Source of the DNA: Streptococcus infantis
GTDB lineage: Bacteria; Bacillota; Bacilli; Lactobacillales; Streptococcaceae
DNA length: 64,000 bases
Direction of reading: 5' to 3'
NCBI RefSeq assembly: GCF_000960085.1
Contig: NZ_JYGT01000007.1
Span: forward strand, 310,001-374,000
The notes under the pieces were generated by a model, which was not told where the DNA came from, made no database searches, and saw nothing but the letters and a program-made list of their open reading frames with translations. The first letter of the stretch is position 1. Each line of letters begins with the position of its first letter. Made by a program: the position numbers and the translations under genes. Shown one piece after another: positions 60,106 through 64,000 of this stretch.

Positions 60106-61305
60106 TTATTTTTCAGTCAAAGCTGCAAGACCTGGAAGTTCTTTACCTTCGAGGAGTTCCATTGAAGCACCACCACCAGTAGAGATCCATGAGAATTTGT
60201 CTGCACGTCCAAGGTTGATCGCTGCAGCAGCTGAGTCACCACCACCGATGATTGATTTAACGCCTGGTTGTTTCACGATAGCGTCCATCACACCGATTGT
60301 ACCAGCTTGGAAGTCAGGGTTTTCAAATACACCCATTGGTCCGTTCCATACAACTGTTTTCGCACCAGTCAATTCTTGGTCGAATTTAGCGATTGATTTA
60401 GGACCGATATCAAGACCAAGGAATCCTGGGTCTACTGCTTCACCTTCAGTGTCTTTCACTTCAGTGTAGTCAGCAAATGCATTTGCTTCTTTTGAGTCAA
60501 CTGGCAAGATCAATTTGCCGTTTGATTTTTCAAGAAGAGATTTAGCAACATCCAATTTGTCTTCTTCTACAAGTGAGTTACCGATTTCGATACCTTGTGC
60601 TTTGTAGAATGTGTAAGTCATACCACCACCGATAAGAACTTTATCAGCTTTTTCAAGCAAGTTTTCGATAACACCAATCTTGTCTGAAACTTTTGAACCA
60701 CCAAGGATGGCTACGAATGGACGTTCTGGAGCTTCAACTGCTTCTTTGATGTAAGCAATTTCGTTTTCAAGAAGGAAACCAGCAACAGCTTTTTCAACGT
60801 TTGCTGAGATACCTACGTTAGATGCGTGTGCACGGTGAGCTGTACCGAATGCATCGTTTACGAAGATACCATCTCCAAGTGATGCCCAGTATTTACCAAG
60901 TTCAGGATCATTTTTAGATTCTTTCTTGCCGTCAACATCTTCGTAACGAGTGTTTTCAACCAAGAGAACTTGTCCATCTTCAAGAGCGTTAACAGCTGCT
61001 TCCAATTCAGCACCACGAGTAACCCCTGGGATAAATTTAACTTCTTGACCCAATTTAGCAGCCAAGTCAGCAGCTACAGGAGCAAGTGATTTACCTTCTT
61101 TATCTGCTTCTTCTTTTACACGTCCAAGGTGAGAGAAGAGGATTGCACGTCCGCCTTGTTCAAGGATATACTTGATAGTTGGAAGAGCTGCAGTGATACG
61201 GTTGTCGTTAGTGATCACGCCATCTTTTACAGGTACGTTGAAGTCAACACGAACGAGAACTTTTTTCCCTTTCAAGTCAACGTCTTTAACAGTCAATTTT
61301 GCCAT
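60106..61305 (-). CDS. pgk: Phosphoglycerate kinase
   Basis: Glycolytic enzyme that makes ATP from 1,3-bisphosphoglycerate. The 399-residue protein has RVDFNVP near the N terminus, NTRYED, the nucleotide loop [17 protein letters not shown], and [12 protein letters not shown]. The codon use is very strongly biased to GTT/GAA/AAA-type optimal codons, as expected for one of the most abundant proteins. It is monocistronic: TATAAT about 35 bases upstream of GAAGGAG, terminator downstream. Confidence 0.98.
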   Translation of the reverse strand: MAKLTVKDVDLKGKKVLVRVDFNVPVKDGVITNDNRITAALPTIKYILEQGGRAILFSHLGRVKEEADKEGKSLAPVAADLAAKLGQEVKFIPGVTRGAELEAAVNALEDGQVLLVENTRYEDVDGKKESKNDPELGKYWASLGDGIFVNDAFGTAHRAHASNVGISANVEKAVAGFLLENEIAYIKEAVEAPERPFVAILGGSKVSDKIGVIENLLEKADKVLIGGGMTYTFYKAQGIEIGNSLVEEDKLDVAKSLLEKSNGKLILPVDSKEANAFADYTEVKDTEGEAVDPGFLGLDIGPKSIAKFDQELTGAKTVVWNGPMGVFENPDFQAGTIGVMDAIVKQPGVKSIIGGGDSAAAAINLGRADKFSWISTGGGASMELLEGKELPGLAALTEK

Positions 61306-61448
61306 TAGATATGACTCCTTCTTTTTTTTTACGTGTTAATTATATCACAAAATCAATAAAAGAGATAGCAAAACCTTAAACTTTTCCAGTTCTTTATTGC
61401 CCTTTATTTCTTATTATTTTATAATAAAAATAAGATAAGGAGCGCTAA

Positions 61449-62156
61449 ATGATGAAAAACACTCTAACAGATAAGCAAAAAGAGGCAGATTCAGACCTCA
61501 ATATCATTGCCATTTTGACAATTCTTTCGTTTATAGGATACATCCTTTCCCAAAAACAAATACTTGATTTCTCTCACCAAACAGAGTTTCCCGTCTGGAT
61601 TCGTCTTCTTTTTCTCGCAACTCTCCAGTTTTGTGTTGCTGGATTGGGGACGAGCATAGTAATGATTCGAAGAAAAGAAAGCTGGAAACAATATGGTTTG
61701 CTAGCTAAACATCTCCTCCCAACCATTATTAAGACCGCTGCTATCTGTCTCCCCTTACTTCTTTTTCTCATCAGTAGAGGGCAGATTCATTCCTATCTCC
61801 CTTTTCAATCCATCCTCTTAACCAGAGAAGTTCTGGCAAGTTCTTTTCCGACAAATATCTTGGGGTTCCTCCTTATTGGACTTATCTGGGGATTCTGGGA
61901 AGGTTTTAATTATGTTGTCATTGCAAACAAAATTAACTGTCGCTTTCCATCACATCAGACTTGGCTTGATTACGGAGCCTTGACTTGTGCTCTTATCTGT
62001 CTGATGATTCATGGGATGATTAGCTTTCATCTCCATGCCATTTTAGAGGCTTTGTCTGTTTTTATCTTGATTTATGGTATGCTCGTCATTCAAAAGAGAA
62101 CAGGCAACGCTTGGGGTTGTATTTTTATCTTCCTATTCATTTGGAACGCATTTTAA
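61449..62156 (+). CDS. Polytopic membrane protein, possible degenerate CPBP relative
   Basis: A 235-residue protein with six or seven hydrophobic spans and almost no soluble part. The segment GLIWGFWEGFNYVV and a later IHGMISFHLHA resemble the two motifs of CPBP intramembrane proteases (EExxxR and HxxxN/H), but the paired glutamates and arginine are missing, so proteolytic activity is doubtful. Function unknown. Single-gene unit with GGAGCG ribosome site and strong terminator, in reverse orientation to pgk and the surface protein. Confidence 0.72.
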   Translation: MMKNTLTDKQKEADSDLNIIAILTILSFIGYILSQKQILDFSHQTEFPVWIRLLFLATLQFCVAGLGTSIVMIRRKESWKQYGLLAKHLLPTIIKTAAICLPLLLFLISRGQIHSYLPFQSILLTREVLASSFPTNILGFLLIGLIWGFWEGFNYVVIANKINCRFPSHQTWLDYGALTCALICLMIHGMISFHLHAILEALSVFILIYGMLVIQKRTGNAWGCIFIFLFIWNAF

Positions 62157-62189
62157 CCCCCAAACAAGATTTTCACTTTTTAAACTCAA

Positions 62190-62224
62190 AAAAAGATTTG
62201 ACTCTTAAAAGTCAAATCTTTTTT
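62190..62224. terminator. Bidirectional terminator
   Basis: AAAAAGATTTGACT/AGTCAAATCTTTTT stem with a 6-base loop, between the convergent membrane-protein and surface-protein genes. Confidence 0.88.
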
Positions 62225-62260
62225 ATTAATATGAAGTCAGTGTTAGATACACTCTCTATC

Positions 62261-64000
62261 TTAATCTTCTTTTTTCTTTTGAGCTAGCAAGCCAAAACCA
62301 CTTAAAACTCCAGCTAGGCCAAGGGCAAGAAGATTTGCATCTACTTCTGTACCTGTACTTGGAAGTTGTTTTCCTTCAGGTTTTTCAACTTGTGCTTCTG
62401 TTTTTGCTGGTTCTTGCTTCGCTGCTTGGCTTGCTTGAACTGGCGAAACGGATGTTTCAGTCTTAGGTTCTGTTTTTCTAGTTTCCTTCTTAATATCTTG
62501 AGTCGCTGGAGCAGGTGTAACTGGTCTGTCACCTGGTACTTTAACTATTTTTGTACCGACTTCAACAATCTCAGTTACGGCTTCCTTGAGAACTTCCGTT
62601 CCCTTAAGACTGCGATGTCCTTCAGAATCAATCTCTACAAGGTTTCTACGAAGGCCTGCAACTCCTACTTGAACCAAGCGTCGTTCTCCTAATGGGAGGC
62701 TAGGATTTACTCTTTCTTCATGTCCATATGCAAGAACTTCTTCTTCCACAACTAAGCTTGGTTTCTTAACTTCTAAGACTTTTGGACCGTCTAGCGGTTG
62801 AACACGGCTTTCTACCTTCGTACCAACTTCAGTGATTTCTGCAACTGCTTCCTTGACTACTTCTGTTTTAAGAAGAGTACGGTTACCTTTGGCATCTACT
62901 TCAATCAGACGACGAGTCTGCCCTTCTACACCTACCTGAACAATACGACGTTCACCCAACAAGAGGTCTCCTGCTGGACGTTCTTGGCGTTCGAAGGTTT
63001 GAGTTTCTGTTTCAATCACTAACTCAGGTAGCGCTTCAACTGTTGGCGCAGTTTCTCCTTCTTCTAAGCTACCCACATGATGACTTTCTTCTGCAGGAGC
63101 TAGTTTCTTATTCAGCTTTTCTTTCATGTCCGCAAAGGCTTCTGGAGTTGGCGTTTGTGAAGATAATAAAGTCTCAGCTTGCGCAATCAACTCAGATTTA
63201 GGATCTTTTTCAAGGACAGATTCGAGCAAGCTTTCCAATTCTTCTCTAGCAGTTTGATAACGTTGATTGCCATCCAATTCAGTACCAGCTTGTTTCAAGT
63301 CATTCAAGGCCTGGTTGACTGCTTCTTGACTAGCATCATGATTTTCTAAGATAGCTTTCGCTACATCAAGCTTCTCAACAAGAGCTGCTTGTTTTGCTGC
63401 ATCAGCAAATGTATAAGCTATTGTTTCTTTGCGTCCTTGAGCAGATGTGATTTCTTGTTTCAGATATTCGTCGTTAATGGCTGCCTTAGGTGATACTAGG
63501 ACATCAAATTCGACAGTTTGTCCTTGATAGTGCAACTCAAGTTTTTGACGGCCTGTTTTTTGAGCATCATAGCCTGTAATTTCGACTCCTTGGTCTGTAA
63601 AGCTATGTTCAGTCTCCGTCTCATCATCATACAAGACCTTGAAGCGTCCTTCTGATAAGTCTAGAGCATCACCTACCAAGTAGTCAATTTTCGGTTGCTT
63701 GCTAATATACAAGGCTGCGACTTCTTTTGGACCAGTTTCTTCACCAGTCACTTGAACCTTGAAGCTTCCTGCAACCGGTAAACCAAGATAGGTCACTGTT
63801 AACTCTTGTTCACCATGATGGTGAGAATCATAGCCGTTAACAACTACACCTGCATGACTGAGGTTGATGACTTCATCTGCTTCTTCCCCTTCGTATTTGA
63901 CACGGAGAAGACCACCTTTAAGATTCAACTCCTCACCATTTTGATAAGTTGCTTTTTTAGGTGCTACTTCTAGACTGACAGCCTTAATCTTTCTCTCATC
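62261..64000 (-). CDS. LPXTG surface protein, C-terminal part (window edge); EndoD-like by position
   Basis: The frame stays open to the right edge, so only the last 579 codons are seen. In order: two or three bacterial Ig-like repeats (about VAPKKATYQNGEEL onward, then QPKIDYLVGDALDLSEGRF), a FIVAR-like helical region (AKQAALVEKLDVAKAILENH), two G5-type repeats (GERRIVQVGVEGQTRRLIEV and GERRLVQVGVAGLRRNLVEI, each ending VGTK) and a sorting signal LPSTG, hydrophobic span and KKKED tail. Sortase anchors it to peptidoglycan. In pneumococcus the surface gene beside pgk encodes endo-beta-N-acetylglucosaminidase D, so this may be its C terminus; the catalytic part is not visible. Confidence 0.85.
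   Translation of the reverse strand, partial: DERKIKAVSLEVAPKKATYQNGEELNLKGGLLRVKYEGEEADEVINLSHAGVVVNGYDSHHHGEQELTVTYLGLPVAGSFKVQVTGEETGPKEVAALYISKQPKIDYLVGDALDLSEGRFKVLYDDETETEHSFTDQGVEITGYDAQKTGRQKLELHYQGQTVEFDVLVSPKAAINDEYLKQEITSAQGRKETIAYTFADAAKQAALVEKLDVAKAILENHDASQEAVNQALNDLKQAGTELDGNQRYQTAREELESLLESVLEKDPKSELIAQAETLLSSQTPTPEAFADMKEKLNKKLAPAEESHHVGSLEEGETAPTVEALPELVIETETQTFERQERPAGDLLLGERRIVQVGVEGQTRRLIEVDAKGNRTLLKTEVVKEAVAEITEVGTKVESRVQPLDGPKVLEVKKPSLVVEEEVLAYGHEERVNPSLPLGERRLVQVGVAGLRRNLVEIDSEGHRSLKGTEVLKEAVTEIVEVGTKIVKVPGDRPVTPAPATQDIKKETRKTEPKTETSVSPVQASQAAKQEPAKTEAQVEKPEGKQLPSTGTEVDANLLALGLAGVLSGFGLLAQKKKED
62540..63010 (-). repeat. Two G5-type coding repeats
   Basis: Within the surface protein two segments (about 62546-62750 and 62795-63003) encode related repeats with shared blocks LGERR-VQVGV-G--R-L-E-D--G-R-L--TEV-KEAV-EI-EVGTK. 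Nucleotide similarity is lower than protein similarity, so the duplication is old. Confidence 0.75.

Overview
The window is a chromosomal segment of a low-GC Gram-positive coccus of the Streptococcus mitis/sanguinis group. Pneumococcal-type genes appear throughout: fabT-fabH-acpP-fabK-fabD, the sulA-D-type folate operon, ccrZ, pptAB, a competence-type ssbB with a cin-box, glnRA, pbp2x-mraY, ccpA, RNase J2 next to estA, and an LPXTG surface protein next to pgk. The species cannot be fixed from this sequence alone. Most of it is core housekeeping DNA, mostly on the minus strand. I see no tRNA, rRNA, insertion sequence, prophage or CRISPR array.

Layout. 1-4.3 kb: type II fatty-acid synthesis genes with their regulator FabT and two FabT-like boxes. 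4.4-7.8 kb: lysC, a DUF956 gene, and serS behind a T-box leader. 7.8-12.4 kb: groESL behind a CIRCE operator, competence ssbB, then an SDR oxidoreductase, a YtpR-like tRNA-binding protein, a thioredoxin and a small membrane protein. 12.5-15.7 kb: small conserved proteins, a DUF1858/DUF438 pair and an EcsC-family protein. 15.8-21.5 kb: rbfA and the rimP-nusA-ylxR-ylxQ-infB translation operon. 21.5-26.3 kb: trmB-ccrZ, the pptAB (ecsAB) exporter, a HIT protein and two small proteins. 26.4-31.7 kb: hrcA-grpE-dnaK-dnaJ with two CIRCE sites and two hairpin-rich spacers. 31.7-35.6 kb: a PadR/DUF2812 operon, glnRA and a FUSC-like membrane protein. 35.7-40.3 kb: rsmH-ftsL-pbp2x-mraY. 40.3-50.4 kb: uvrC, a membrane-anchored zinc protease, estA, RNase J2, a LysM-CHAP wall protein, recJ, an Rrf2 regulator and a phosphoesterase. 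50.5-56.3 kb: universal stress protein, a HAD-pyrophosphohydrolase fusion, asparaginase, ccpA, a DUF960 protein and a membrane protein with a possible papain-like domain. 56.3-60 kb: folP-folC-folE-folBK. 60-64 kb: pgk, a membrane protein and the C-terminal part of a G5/LPXTG surface protein cut by the window edge.

Regulation readable in the DNA includes FabT boxes, CIRCE sites, a T-box, a cin-box, a GlnR box, a PadR-type direct-repeat operator, a cre-like site, a WalR-like site and many intrinsic terminators. No clearly new multi-gene system is present. The observations most worth following are: a two-copy intergenic repeat family (rbfA/infB and dnaK/grpE spacers) sharing a 20-nt palindromic core; two genes whose best-placed start codon is not ATG/GTG/TTG (rimP with ATC, a small membrane protein with ATA); three genes whose -10 box sits so close to the ATG that the mRNA should be leaderless or nearly so; a chain of seven hairpins between dnaK and dnaJ; a PBP2x with SAMK instead of STMK; and a papain-like membrane protein attached to the folate operon.
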